A stretch of DNA of 64,000 bases from Planctomycetota bacterium (GCA_020638695.1 JACKIB010000021.1:27613-91612); one strand, 5' to 3'. Counted from the first letter of the stretch, positions 16,721 through 25,954 are shown. Translations and numbers: made by a program. Notes: generated by a model not told the origin, from the letters alone.

Positions 16721-17409
16721 CCGGGCGCGATCGGCGCACCGAGGACTCGTCACCACGTCGCGACGTCGCTGCCCATTCAGTCCGACATCCCGCGCGCGTC
16801 ACCCGCCGAATACCGGCGTGAGCTCCAACCCACCGCGATCGAACACCGCGTGGATGTCTTGGCCGCCACGATCATCGTGCCGCCGTGAACGCCGAGACCG
16901 AGGGCGCGAGAGACGATGCTCGTCCGCCTGCCGAGCTGCAAAGGAAGGGGTGCCACACGCAGCTGTGCAGGGATGAGGCTGGCGATGGCAACATCGAGGG
17001 AAGCGATTCACGGTGCGTTGCGCATCGGGAACTCTATGAGCCGACCGGCGCCGGCCACCCCGCTGCGCGGCAGCAGCAGCGAGTTGGCCGACGATTTCGC
17101 AGAAAGGTGACGGGGGAGGCTCCGCGCACCGCCGCCGCGGGAAACCGTCTTCACGACTCGCCGGAACAGAATCCCCGTCGTCCTGGACGCGCACGGTGTG
17201 ACACCCTTGCGCACACCCGGGACTGCGTGGTGTATCGGTCGCGAACACCGCACGTGCAGCGACCCCCGCACCGCGTCGGACGCGCGGCCTCCGCTTCGAT
17301 TCAGCACGCAGTGCGCCAGTCGCGCGGCCCGCGCGCGATTCCGCAGCGGGACTAGCATGCGGCCGAGTCCGTCGCACGTCGCGACACCGCACCACCCAAC
17401 GCACGCTCC
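16721..17409. other. Intergenic region without a recognised gene
   Basis: The 689 bp between two secreted-protein genes hold overlapping Arg/Ala-rich open frames on both strands but no signal peptide, motif or family similarity. I see no repeat or terminator. Confidence 0.5.
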
Positions 17410-18465
17410 ATGCAACTCATCCGTACGTCAGCCATCGCGCTGCTCTGCCTCACCAGTATCTCGGCCGCACAGACCCTGGTCACACTCCCCGCGCTCAAGG
17501 ACAACTCGATGTACGCGGAAAGCGGCCTGCTGAGCAACGGCGCCGGCACGCGCTGCTTCGCCGGCACCAACTTCACGGGCTCGATTCGCCGCGGCCTGAT
17601 CGCGTTCGACATGAGCCAGATTCCCGCCGGATCGACGATCACCAAGGTGGACCTGGTCCTGACGGTGGTGATGTCGGCGACCCTCAATTCGACCACGGTC
17701 ACGCTGCAGGCCGTGCAGGCCGACTGGGGCGAGGCCGCATCGGTGGGCGCGAGTGGCGAAGGCGGTGGCGGAACCGCGCTCACCGGCGACGCGACCTGGA
17801 CACACCGCCTGTTCAACACATCGGCCTGGACGACGCCGGGCGGCGACTTCAGCGCGACGGTGAGCGGCAGCACCTCCGTCGGAACGTCCGGCGCACACAC
17901 ATGGTCGTCGACCGCGCAGATGGTCGCCGATGTGCAAGGTTGGCTGGACAAGCCCGCAACCAACTTCGGCTGGGTGCTCCTCGGTGACGAGGTGAACTCG
18001 CAGACCGCCAAGGCATTCGCCACCCACGACGACCTGACCACCACCAACCACCCCCAGCTGCTGGTCACCTACACGCCGCCCAAGGCGAGCGTCACGTCGG
18101 TCGGAACCGGCTGCACCGGCAGTGGCACGACTCCTCTCAGCTTGATCGCCAGCGGCCCCCCGGTCGTGCCGAGCGCGACCTACTCGCTCACGATGAGCGG
18201 TGGCCCCACGGGCCAAGGCCTGTTCGCACTCAGCGTGGTGCTGCTCCCCAGCCCGGTGCCACTCGGTGGCGGCTGCAACCTCTACGTCAACCCGACTCCG
18301 TTGCTGGTCGTGTTCTCGACCGGCGCGCTGCGGACGCTGCCGTTCCTGATCCCCAACCAACCGTCGCTGATCGGCGAGACGGTGTTCTGGCAGGGCGCGG
18401 TCGGTGATTCGGTCACCAACCAACTCGTCACCTCGAACGCGCTGATCCTCAAGCTGGGCGTCTGA
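17410..18465 (+). CDS. Secreted DNRLRE/CBM96-like protein
   Basis: A 351-residue protein with signal peptide MQLIRTSAIALLCLTSISAAQ. Residues 25-225 follow the DNRLRE (CBM96-like) pattern seen in planctomycete surface proteins: KDNSMYAESGLLSNGAG, then RRGLIAFDMSQIPAGSTIT, a strand TLNSTTVTLQAV, and DVQGWLDKPATNFGWVLLGDE before HPQLLVTYTPP. The C-terminal 110 residues start with VGTGCTGSGTTPLSL, contain GGGCNLYVNPTPLL and a final aromatic-poor beta segment, a module common to secreted proteins in this lineage. Binding of carbohydrate is plausible for the first domain by family, not shown. Confidence 0.75.
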   Translation: MQLIRTSAIALLCLTSISAAQTLVTLPALKDNSMYAESGLLSNGAGTRCFAGTNFTGSIRRGLIAFDMSQIPAGSTITKVDLVLTVVMSATLNSTTVTLQAVQADWGEAASVGASGEGGGGTALTGDATWTHRLFNTSAWTTPGGDFSATVSGSTSVGTSGAHTWSSTAQMVADVQGWLDKPATNFGWVLLGDEVNSQTAKAFATHDDLTTTNHPQLLVTYTPPKASVTSVGTGCTGSGTTPLSLIASGPPVVPSATYSLTMSGGPTGQGLFALSVVLLPSPVPLGGGCNLYVNPTPLLVVFSTGALRTLPFLIPNQPSLIGETVFWQGAVGDSVTNQLVTSNALILKLGV

Positions 18466-18834
18466 CTCGATCTCCGCGGCTCGCCGCGCGCGGCGCGGCA
18501 GCCGCACCGCTTTCTGCACGCTGTTCGGATCGCGGGCAACCGAAGAATGCTCGACCGTGTTCCTCCCGCGACGCCGCGGAGACCACGGCTGCGATGTTCT
18601 CGATCCGCCGCGCGACCTCAGCCGCGCGAGAGTACCGGTGCGTACCCAATGACCATCGAGTCCGTGAAGATTCACGCGAACGGTGACGGAAGGTGTGCAC
18701 ACGAGCAATCGGTCCCGAACTCACGGCGACACCACCCGTATCGAATCGGCTCGTTCCGGCGTGTGCGCTCGTCCCGAGTCTCGGGCGGCGACCTGTCCGG
18801 ATTCCCTACCACCCCACCTCGAAGAGGTTCCTCC
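18466..18834. other. Intergenic region without a recognised gene
   Basis: These 369 bp precede the CHRD-domain gene and presumably include its promoter. No convincing promoter, terminator or small gene was identified. Confidence 0.4.
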
Positions 18835-20367
18835 ATGCAGTCACGACTCTCCCGACCGACCCTGTTCCACAGCCTGCTCCTCGCGATCGCGGCCCTCGTC
18901 CCGATCGCGCCGACCGGCGCCCAGAAGGTCTACTTCAACGCCAGCCTCGACGGCAGCCAACAGAACCCGCCGGTGACCACCAGCGCCACCGGATGGGCGA
19001 CGATCCAGTTCGACACGACGACCAACCGGGTCGAGATCGTCGCACACTCCACCGGCGTGGCGGGCACGGCCGCGCACTTGCACATCGCGGCGCGTGGGAC
19101 CAACGGACCGGTGATCGTCCCGCTCGCCGGTGGCCCGACCTGGACCGGCGGCGCCGTGCTGTCGGCGACCAACGCCGCGGCGCTGACCAGCGGCGGCACC
19201 TACATCAACATCCACTCGGCCGCGAATCCGAGCGGCGAGATCCGTGGGCAGGTGGAACTGTCCCGTGCCGCGCGGTTCGTCGCGGCGCTCGACGGCCTGC
19301 AAGAGGTGCCGGCGAACACCTCGACGGCGACCGGCAGCGCCGAACTGGTGCTCTACGAGCCGGACAACGTGCTGACCTACACGGTCGCCACCAGCGGTCT
19401 GTCGAACGTCACCGCCGCGCACATCCACACCGGCAACTCCGGGCAGAACGGACCGGTGCTCCACCCGCTGACCGGCACCGCCGGCGACTACTGCGGCTAC
19501 ACGGTGCTGACCAGCGCCCAGGTGACGACGCTCAAGGCCGGCGGCCTGTACGTCAACGTGCACACGAGCAGTTTCCCCGCGGGTGAGATCCGCGGACAGA
19601 TCGGTGCGTTCGACGGTGACTTCTTCGCCCGGCTCGAGGGCGCCCAACAGGTTCCGCCGGTCTCGACCACCGCGGACGGGACCGCGTGCGTGCGGCTCAA
19701 CCCCGACAACACGCTCACCTACATCACCACCACGACGGGTCTGACCGCGACGGCGGCACACTTCCACCGGGCGGCCAAGGGCACCAACGGTCCGGTGGTG
19801 ATCGGCTTCACCGGTGGCCCGACGACCTGGTCCGGCACGACCCGGGCCCTGACCGCGACCGAGATCGCGGACCTGCGCGCCGGATTGTGGTACGTAAACG
19901 TGCACACCGCGGCGAACCCGGGCGGCGAGATCCGCGGCCAACTCGGGCCGGCCGCACTGCCGACCGTGTACGGCGGCGGTTGCCCGGCGAACGGCGCCAC
20001 CGCGCAGATCACGGCCACCGGATTCGCGTGCATCGGCCGGAGCTACTCGGTCGAGGTACGGGGCGCGCGGCCGAACTCGAACTGCGAGCTGATCCTCGGC
20101 GTCGACCGCGGCCAGTTCGGGCCGGCCACGTTGCCGTTGAACCTCACCTTCTTGGGCATGACCAACTGCTTCCTGCTGACCGACCTCCAGGTGCGCGGCC
20201 TCGCCGCGCTGACCGACGCGCGCGGTTGCGCTGCCGTGCAGCTGCCGCTGCCGTTCCTGCCGAGCCTGCGCGGTGTCGAGTTCTTCGCGCAGTGGCTCGT
20301 ACTCGCTCCGGGTGCGAACCCGGCGGGCGGCGTGGTGAGCAACGGCCTGCAGTCGATCGTCCACTGA
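18835..20367 (+). CDS. Secreted protein with three CHRD domains
   Basis: A 510-residue secreted protein. After a signal peptide (hydrophobic core LLLAIAALVPIAP), three CHRD domains follow at about residues 30-145, 148-262 and 268-385. Each shows the family pattern: LDGxQxxPPV-like start (LDGSQQNPPVTTSATG, LDGLQEVPANTSTATG, LEGAQQVPPVSTTADG), AAHxH or AAHFH, then NxHxxxxPxGEIRGQ. CHRD domains occur in chordin and in bacterial surface proteins; the bacterial role is unknown. The last 120 residues start GGGCPANGATAQITATG and form the Cys/Gly-rich C-terminal module seen in neighbours. The gene converges on the DUF423 gene. Confidence 0.85.
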   Translation: MQSRLSRPTLFHSLLLAIAALVPIAPTGAQKVYFNASLDGSQQNPPVTTSATGWATIQFDTTTNRVEIVAHSTGVAGTAAHLHIAARGTNGPVIVPLAGGPTWTGGAVLSATNAAALTSGGTYINIHSAANPSGEIRGQVELSRAARFVAALDGLQEVPANTSTATGSAELVLYEPDNVLTYTVATSGLSNVTAAHIHTGNSGQNGPVLHPLTGTAGDYCGYTVLTSAQVTTLKAGGLYVNVHTSSFPAGEIRGQIGAFDGDFFARLEGAQQVPPVSTTADGTACVRLNPDNTLTYITTTTGLTATAAHFHRAAKGTNGPVVIGFTGGPTTWSGTTRALTATEIADLRAGLWYVNVHTAANPGGEIRGQLGPAALPTVYGGGCPANGATAQITATGFACIGRSYSVEVRGARPNSNCELILGVDRGQFGPATLPLNLTFLGMTNCFLLTDLQVRGLAALTDARGCAAVQLPLPFLPSLRGVEFFAQWLVLAPGANPAGGVVSNGLQSIVH

Positions 20368-20420
20368 TCGACATCGGTGCGTGGCGACGCGTGGCTCACC
20401 GGGCTACGCGCCGCCAGGCG

Positions 20421-20592
20421 CTGGACCAGCCGGACCATTCATCAGCAGCGTCGCCAGATCGTGCGAGGTCGTTGCTGGCAAGGAGAAGGGCAGGTTCCGC
20501 TCGGAGGCTGCACCCCCGTCGAGGAGCAGGTTCTGACGGTCCTGCGCGATCGTAGCAGCTGGGTCATGAATGATCCGGGCTGGCTGGCGACC
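20421..20592. repeat. Imperfect-palindromic dispersed element, copy B
   Basis: About 170 bp bounded by imperfect inverted repeats: CTGGACCAGCCGGACCATTC at the left and its near complement GAATGATCCGGGCTGGCTGG at the right (about 20568-20587). The interior carries the block CAGATCGTGCGAGGTCGTTG and CTGGCAAGGAGAAGG shared with 2581-2660. The end GATCCGGGCTGG also occurs at 47750-47761 beside an IS66 remnant. It overlaps the 3' end of the DUF423 gene, supplying its last codons. It looks like a MITE-type element. Confidence 0.5.
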
Positions 20593-20953
20593 GGCGAGAC
20601 ACGACCAGTGCGACCCAGCCCGCAATCAGCAGCGTGCCCCCGATTGGCGTGATCGCGCCGAGCCAACGCGGGCAGCCGAGCGCGAGCAGGTAGAGCGTGC
20701 CGCCGAACACCACCGCGCCGGCGGCGAAGCACCACGCCGCGATGCGCGGGCGGTAGCCGCGCTCGGCGAGCAGCCCGCACAGGACCAGCGCCAACGCGTG
20801 GTAGAACGTGTATTCGGTCGCCGTGCCCCAATGCTCCGCTGCCCGGGGCGACGCGCGGAAGGTCTGCTCCAGGCCGTGGGCACCGAACGCGCCGAGGGCC
20901 ACTCCGAGGGCACCGAGGAGGGCGCCGGCCCGGATCATCGTCTGGCTGTGCAT
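20564..20953 (-). CDS. DUF423 small membrane protein
   Basis: A 129-residue protein of the DUF423 (YgdD-like) family with four hydrophobic segments. The signature is GALLGALGVALGAFGAHGLE near the N-terminus, followed by TATEYTFYHALALVL and CPRWLGAITPIGGTLLIAGW. The function of this conserved inner-membrane family is unknown. The ATG giving MHSQTMIRAG was chosen as it puts the first helix at the start. The last codons (SPASPDHS) fall inside the dispersed element, so the C-terminus may have been replaced by the insertion. Confidence 0.9.
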   Translation of the reverse strand: MHSQTMIRAGALLGALGVALGAFGAHGLEQTFRASPRAAEHWGTATEYTFYHALALVLCGLLAERGYRPRIAAWCFAAGAVVFGGTLYLLALGCPRWLGAITPIGGTLLIAGWVALVVSRRSPASPDHS

Positions 20954-21251
20954 GGGCGCATCGTCGCCGGGGATCGTGCAGGGAGCGAACGGCTTCCCAC
21001 GAGGCGTGCAGGGCGGTCCGGTGAAGCTGGACCTCGAGCCGGCGCGCCGCTCGTCGCGAGGTGCGGGAACCGCGGTCCGGCCGGGGCGCAGCCGGTAGGA
21101 CCGCCACGTAGGGCACTGTCGGGCAGGACTTCCGAGCGACGCTGCGCGGCGGCGGGGCCCTGCCATCCCCAGTGCGCTCTCGTGAGTCTCGAGTGCGCAC
21201 ACGGCGACGACCCCGACACAGGGGCCGCCCGCAAGGAACGGACCCAACCGC

Positions 21252-21280
21252 TGGACACGGGTTCTCCGACAAGTTATTTT
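21252..21280 (+). promoter_or_regulatory. Candidate promoter of the SRPBCC-ArsR operon
   Basis: TGGACA (21252-21257) and TATTTT (21275-21280) are spaced by 17 nt. The predicted start would be about 28 nt before the SRPBCC ATG. The -10 box lies within a perfect inverted repeat. Confidence 0.6.
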
Positions 21281-21285
21281 GTCGG
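21266..21285 (+). promoter_or_regulatory. Probable ArsR-family operator
   Basis: CCGACAA-GTTATT-TTGTCGG is a perfect 7-bp inverted repeat with a 6-nt spacer, covering the -10 region. Binding here would block transcription of the operon, whose second gene encodes an ArsR-type repressor. ArsR-family proteins usually bind such ACAA/TTGT-type dyads; autoregulation is inferred. Confidence 0.65.
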
Positions 21286-21314
21286 CCAACCCGAACCGGA
21301 CTCCAGGAGAACCC

Positions 21315-22154
21315 ATGACCCAGCGTGACCCGACCCGCGAATACCGCACCGAACTGGACATCGACGCCCCCCGCGACGCGGTTTGGCAGGCGATCAGCAC
21401 CGCCGCCGAGCTGCGCCGCTGGTTCGCCCCCATCGCCCAGACCGACCAGGCGCCCGGCGGGTCCATCGTGTGGGAGTGGCCCGGCCACCACCGCTGGGAG
21501 CAGACCATCGAGGTTCTCGAACCCGGAACGCGGTTGAAGACGCGCTACGACTCGGCGGCGCCCGATGGGCGGGGCGGCAAGCTGCCGCTGTTCATCGACT
21601 TCGTCCTCGAAGGCGAGGGCGGCTCGACCACACTGCGCCTCGTGCAGTCGGGCTTCGGCCCCGGCGCCGAGTTCGATCAAGAGTACGACGGCATCAGCCG
21701 CGGCTGGCCGGTCGAGCTGCGCAGCCTGCGCCTCTATCTCGAACGCCACCGCGGCGTCGACCGGCAGCTCGCGTGGAGCACGTTCGACCTCGACTGGGAT
21801 CCGTCGGAGGCGTGGGCGCGGCTCACCGGTCCCGAGGGGCTCGGCGTCGGCGCGAACGTGCAGTCCTGCCGCGAGGGCGAGCCGTTCCGCTTCGTCACCG
21901 GCGACGGCGACGTGCTCGCGGGCCACGCCCTGCGTTGCCACCCCCGCGAGTTCAGCGCCGACCTCGAAAGCCACGGCCACGCATTCTTCCGCATGTCGGC
22001 CGAACGCTGGGGCGGCCTCACCCACGTGTGGATCTGGCTCGGCGCCTACCGGCAGGATGCCGCAGCGCTCGCCGCCCTGCAGCAGCGGTGGGACGCGATG
22101 CTGCAGCGGCTGTTCGGCGGCGCGCAGCACGCGGCCACCGGCGGGATGGCCTGA
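21315..22154 (+). CDS. SRPBCC/AHSA1-like protein, tandem START-like folds
   Basis: A 279-residue soluble protein. The N-terminal domain has the AHSA1 hallmark: an opening strand YRTELDIDAPRDAVWQAI, then LRRWFAPI, GGSIVWEWPGHHRW, and a C-terminal GWPVELRSLRLYLE. Residues 160-279 could be a second, divergent SRPBCC fold starting WSTFDLDWDPSEAWARLT. Such proteins bind hydrophobic ligands; the substrate is unknown. The ATG is preceded by a good Shine-Dalgarno, AGGAGA, 4 nt away, unusual in this window. It is the first gene of a two-gene unit with an ArsR regulator 4 nt downstream. Confidence 0.85.
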   Translation: MTQRDPTREYRTELDIDAPRDAVWQAISTAAELRRWFAPIAQTDQAPGGSIVWEWPGHHRWEQTIEVLEPGTRLKTRYDSAAPDGRGGKLPLFIDFVLEGEGGSTTLRLVQSGFGPGAEFDQEYDGISRGWPVELRSLRLYLERHRGVDRQLAWSTFDLDWDPSEAWARLTGPEGLGVGANVQSCREGEPFRFVTGDGDVLAGHALRCHPREFSADLESHGHAFFRMSAERWGGLTHVWIWLGAYRQDAAALAALQQRWDAMLQRLFGGAQHAATGGMA

Positions 22155-22158
22155 CCCC

Positions 22159-22752
22159 ATGCCCGTCGCCATCGACGTCATCGCGGACACCGAACGCGCC
22201 CAGGCGCTGCTCAGCGCGGTCCGCATCGAGCTGCTCCGCCGCCTGGCGGAGCCGGCATCGGCAGCCACCCTGGGCCGCGCGATGGAGCTGCCGCGCCAGC
22301 GCCTCAACTACCACCTGCGCGAGCTCGAGAAGCACGGCTTGATCGAGCTGGTCGAAGAACGCCAGCGCGGCAACGCCACCGAGCGAATCTACCGCCGCAC
22401 CGGCCTCGCCTACGCGGTGTCGACGCGTGCGCTCGGTCCGCTCGGCGCCGCCCCCGGGGACGTCCAGGACCGCTTCTCGTCGGCCTACCAAATCGCCCTG
22501 GCCAGCCGCGCCATCGACGAGCTCGCGCAGCTGCAGGCCGGCGCCGACGCCGAGCGCAAGCGACTGCCGACGTTGGCACTCGACGTCGACGTGCGGTTCG
22601 CGTCGGCGGCGGCGCGGAACGCGTTCGGCGAAGAGCTCGCCGGGGCAGTCGCCGAGCTGGTGCGGAAGTACCACGACCAGCGCGCGCCGCAGGGGCGGTG
22701 GGTGCGGGTGTATGCGGGGGTGTACCCGCGGCCGAAGGGGCGGGACGGGTAG
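22159..22752 (+). CDS. ArsR-family winged-helix regulator
   Basis: A 197-residue regulator. Residues 10-85 form a winged helix: LLSAVRIELLRRLAEPASAA, recognition helix LPRQRLNYHLRELEKHGLI, and wing LVEERQRGNATERIYRRTG. The C-terminal 110 residues are helical with a moderately charged core and may bind a ligand or dimerise. No metal-binding Cys pair typical of SmtB/ArsR sensors is present, so it is more likely the ligand- or growth-linked type paired with SRPBCC genes. It begins 4 nt after the SRPBCC stop and probably controls the operon through the dyad at 21266-21285. Confidence 0.85.
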   Translation: MPVAIDVIADTERAQALLSAVRIELLRRLAEPASAATLGRAMELPRQRLNYHLRELEKHGLIELVEERQRGNATERIYRRTGLAYAVSTRALGPLGAAPGDVQDRFSSAYQIALASRAIDELAQLQAGADAERKRLPTLALDVDVRFASAAARNAFGEELAGAVAELVRKYHDQRAPQGRWVRVYAGVYPRPKGRDG

Positions 22753-22786
22753 GCCGGTTCGAAGGTACGCTGACCTGCTCGGACCT

Positions 22787-25453
22787 CTAACGCGTCTCGA
22801 CCGGCCCGATCTCGAGCGGCACGGCATTGCTCGCCATGACGACCTTGCCGGCGCTGTCAAACACGGCCAGCGCGTGGTACAGCGTGATCCGGGGCACGGA
22901 AATCAAATCCGGCGGCAGGCGGAATGACGCGCGCGCCTCGCCGTTGGCGTCGAGCGTGCCCCGAAAGCCGGTCCACGTCGGCGAGTTCGTGCCGGACAGC
23001 GCGACGCGGGTGTAGGCATCTGGGTTGAGAGGAATCGTCACCCCATCGATCGTCACTCCGGGGTTGGTCGACAGTGCACCAAAGATCTGGAACGTGCGCC
23101 CCGCATGCTGCTTGCCGGCCTGCACCGTCAGCTCCTGCACGCCCGCGCCCCGCGTGAGGAGCCGGTGTCTGTCGGCGAACATCGGAATACCCATGTCGAG
23201 CCGGCAAACGAAGAAATCCAGGTTCCCCGCGGTCTTCCTCGCAAACGCACCCGTCGTCGTGGGAAACGGAGTGGGGCTCGAGTAAGTCAAGCCGACCGCG
23301 AACAGTGTTTGACTGCGGTCAACACTGAGTGCGCTCAAGAAATCCACAGATACACTGCCACCGAGGTATGTCGAGTAGTCGAGCTGCCCCGCCGGCGGAG
23401 CAAACGGATCGATCCGCATCACGAACACGTCGCCGTTCCCGAGGTACGTGCGCGAGTACGCCCCCACGGTCGTCGGCAGATCCGACGAGGCCGTACTGCC
23501 TCCGACGATGAGCCGCCCGGCTGGATCGACCGTCATGCCCCAGATGGCATCGTCTGACTTGCCACCCAGGTAGGTCGAGTAGCGAAGTTGCGCACTCGCA
23601 ACTGCTCCCGGCTCGACAACGGTCAGGAACCCGTCTCGTACCCCTCCAAACGTCGACCGAATCGACCCCGGCGTCGTGGGATAGTTCGTCGAGTCCGTTA
23701 CCCCGACAAGAGAAACAGCCCTTCCGAGTCGGTCCGAGTGCAGGCCTGTCACCGTGTCGAACCCGTCTCCGCCCAAGTACGACGCGTATGCGAGTTGCCG
23801 TGCGCCCGACTGATTCGTATCCAACTGAGCCACGAAGACATCCCCCGACCCGGACAAGATCCGGTCACGCGCACCCGACGTCGTCGGGAAGTCGGCGGAG
23901 TCCGTGGCACCAGCGAGCGCGATACGACCCAGGGCATCGACGTCCATGGCAATGGCATCCTCATCGCGCGTACCACCAAGGAGCGTCCCGTACTGCACCT
24001 GTGCACTTCCGGAAAGGCGGGGATCGAAGCGCACCACGAACGCATCCCTGCCACCGGCGAGCGCTCCAGAGTATGCCCCCGGCGTCACCGGAAAGTTCGG
24101 CGAACTCGTCCCGCCACCGAGGTAGTAAGAGCCGTCGCCCAACGCCAGCATACACCCCACATGGTCCTGACCGTACCCGCCCAGGTAGCTGGAGTACTTG
24201 AGTTGGGCCAGGCCCTTCGCGCTCGGATCGAGCTGGACAAACACGCCGTCGTAACCCCCGGTGTTGTACTTCTGTTGATAGGCGCTACCGGTGACTGGGA
24301 AATCGTATGAATCTGTCCCCCCTGCCAAGCTCACAACGCCCTGCTGGTCTACGGTCATCGCACGCACGAAATCGTACGGCCCGCGACCCCCGAGATACGT
24401 CGAATACACCAGCTGCGCTGGCCCCACGAGCCGTGGATCCATTCGGAAGACGCACAGATCGTACGAATACAGTGCCGTCAAGCCACGAGCATCATACGAC
24501 CCCAGAGTGACGGGGAAATCGACGGATTGTGTCTCCGCTGCAACTGTGACGTAACCGTCGTCGTGCACGTGGATGATCCCCCCCGACTCCCCGAAACCGC
24601 CCCCAATCAGTGTCGACCATACGAGGCTCGGGTCGACCACCAGTCGCGCCGTGCGGCCCCATTCCGGTGCACAGAACCCAAATCGGTCCGGCCCGTGAAG
24701 CACGTAGTCGCAACCAACAGGACGTCGCCCGCCAGCAGCCTGCCTGTCGCACACCCAGGTCGTGGCCCTCGGTTGCCTCAGGGTTCCGGCGGCAGTCTCG
24801 ATAATCAAGTCACCTCCATCGAGACGCAGACTCTCCGCTCCTTCAACTCGTACTAGAACCTGATCAAGATCGGCGCACGGCTCGACGATCAGGTCATACT
24901 CGAATGAACCACAAGACCGGTGGAGGCGAAGATCGATGCCCGAATACAAGCTCTCGCAGCGGAGTTCAGCGAAAGATCGGACCCCGGCGCGCCATCGACC
25001 CGGGTCGCTTCCTAGAAAGTAGTTGCATGTGCTCGGCAGGAGCTGCGCGGGAAGCCAGCGCGCGTCCTCCCGGGCGCCGATGAATGACATCCGAACAGCA
25101 CTGGCTGCGGACGGGCCCGACTGCTTGACCCGCGGAGTCACTTGCCCCAGGAGTGGACGCCGATGCTCTGTGCCAAGCGCACTCACGGTCATCGTCCAAC
25201 CCTGATCGCCAACAAACACAGTGAGGCCACGGTCGCGGAACAGGTAGCGGAATGCGCCAGGCCACTGCCCAGCGTTTTCGGTGAAATGTGACTGCGGCTG
25301 GAAACTCCCTTCGGGCCGCGTCAAGGCGGCCATCCGAGCTGACGCCTCCGTATTCACACTAGTGTGCCACGCACCTTGCACAACAAGTGCGGCAGACATC
25401 GCAGAGATGACGAAAGTGCACGCGAGCACGCGAGCTTTCCTATGTCCATACAT
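22787..25453 (-). CDS. SBBP-repeat secreted protein (B copy 1)
   Basis: An 888-residue exported protein. After a signal-like segment (RVLACTFVISAMSAALVV), an N-terminal domain of about 260 residues (FTENAGQWPGAFRYLFRDRG to VDPSLVWSTL) resembles DUF7948. Then come about eight SBBP beta-propeller repeats, each with the pattern LGGxxxD...DxxGxxxxxGxTxSxxFP. Examples are YSTYLGGRGPYDFVRAM and GGSTASSDLPTTVGAY. A C-terminal beta domain ends PLEIGPVETR. SBBP proteins are thought to be surface-exposed; the ligand is unknown. The start is ATG 25453; TTG 25468 is a less likely alternative. It is the distal gene of a two-gene unit with the small secreted protein at 25473-25904. Confidence 0.85.
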   Translation of the reverse strand: MYGHRKARVLACTFVISAMSAALVVQGAWHTSVNTEASARMAALTRPEGSFQPQSHFTENAGQWPGAFRYLFRDRGLTVFVGDQGWTMTVSALGTEHRRPLLGQVTPRVKQSGPSAASAVRMSFIGAREDARWLPAQLLPSTCNYFLGSDPGRWRAGVRSFAELRCESLYSGIDLRLHRSCGSFEYDLIVEPCADLDQVLVRVEGAESLRLDGGDLIIETAAGTLRQPRATTWVCDRQAAGGRRPVGCDYVLHGPDRFGFCAPEWGRTARLVVDPSLVWSTLIGGGFGESGGIIHVHDDGYVTVAAETQSVDFPVTLGSYDARGLTALYSYDLCVFRMDPRLVGPAQLVYSTYLGGRGPYDFVRAMTVDQQGVVSLAGGTDSYDFPVTGSAYQQKYNTGGYDGVFVQLDPSAKGLAQLKYSSYLGGYGQDHVGCMLALGDGSYYLGGGTSSPNFPVTPGAYSGALAGGRDAFVVRFDPRLSGSAQVQYGTLLGGTRDEDAIAMDVDALGRIALAGATDSADFPTTSGARDRILSGSGDVFVAQLDTNQSGARQLAYASYLGGDGFDTVTGLHSDRLGRAVSLVGVTDSTNYPTTPGSIRSTFGGVRDGFLTVVEPGAVASAQLRYSTYLGGKSDDAIWGMTVDPAGRLIVGGSTASSDLPTTVGAYSRTYLGNGDVFVMRIDPFAPPAGQLDYSTYLGGSVSVDFLSALSVDRSQTLFAVGLTYSSPTPFPTTTGAFARKTAGNLDFFVCRLDMGIPMFADRHRLLTRGAGVQELTVQAGKQHAGRTFQIFGALSTNPGVTIDGVTIPLNPDAYTRVALSGTNSPTWTGFRGTLDANGEARASFRLPPDLISVPRITLYHALAVFDSAGKVVMASNAVPLEIGPVETR

Positions 25454-25472
25454 CGACGCGCGCCTCAATCAT

Positions 25473-25904
25473 TCAGAATGTGTCGCAGGCCCAGGTGCGA
25501 TTCACTTCCAATCTCTGGGCCGGACCACCATTCACTCGACCCTGCACCGCAAGCACTGATTCCACGGTGCCGGTGCCACAAGTCGCATCCGCCGGAACGG
25601 GATGTGTAATCCCCTGAACGCCTGGCACGGGCGTGAAGAATGTGCCAGGCATTGACCACAGGGCGTAGTCCAGCGCGAATCCCGCAACCGGGGCATAGTT
25701 GAGTGTGATGGTCCCGCTCACGCGGCAGACCCACAAAGCTCCCACCTGCATGACGCTGCATGACGCGTTGGTGGAAGCTGTACCAATGTTCGCGTTGGCC
25801 ACGACGTTGTCCGTCGTCAGCGTACACTGGCACGCAGGAGGCACCTGCGCCGGAAGTACACTAGCTAGCGGACCAAACAACACCGCAAGGAGAAGCAATC
25901 TCAT
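25473..25904 (-). CDS. Small secreted Cys-containing protein (S copy 1)
   Basis: A 143-residue protein with signal peptide MRLLLLAVLFGPLASVLPAQ. The mature part has a PPACQCT start, SCSVMQVGALWVCRVSG, DATCGTGTV and a terminal ACDTF, so five or six Cys could form disulphides. The core CRVSGTITLNYAPV is nearly identical in the other copies (26259-26549, 29460-29894). No known family was recognised. It ends 4-20 nt before the SBBP gene start and probably acts with it. Confidence 0.75.
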   Translation of the reverse strand: MRLLLLAVLFGPLASVLPAQVPPACQCTLTTDNVVANANIGTASTNASCSVMQVGALWVCRVSGTITLNYAPVAGFALDYALWSMPGTFFTPVPGVQGITHPVPADATCGTGTVESVLAVQGRVNGGPAQRLEVNRTWACDTF

Positions 25905-25924
25905 AGGTTTGCAACTAGGCTATT

Positions 25925-25954
25925 GGAGCGGGTTACCGTGATCACGAATGCTCC
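25925..25954 (-). promoter_or_regulatory. Conserved leader element, copy 4 (before S copy 1)
   Basis: Read on the minus strand, GGAGC (25954-25950) and GCTCC (25929-25925) flank ATTCGTGATCACGGTAACCC. The element lies 21 nt before the ATG of S copy 1 and includes the palindrome CGTGATCACG. It is the same in layout as copies at 26147, 26567 and 29915. Confidence 0.6.

Larger units (their letters stand above)
20954..21314. other. Divergent intergenic region
   Basis: These 361 bp separate DUF423 (minus) and the SRPBCC gene (plus). Only the promoter-operator at 21252-21285 was recognised; the rest shows nothing. Confidence 0.5.

Noticed and set aside
16799..17404. A 201-residue open frame in the gap upstream of the DNRLRE-like gene
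   Set aside because: No start context, no motif and an Arg/Ala-rich composition identical to that of shadow frames.
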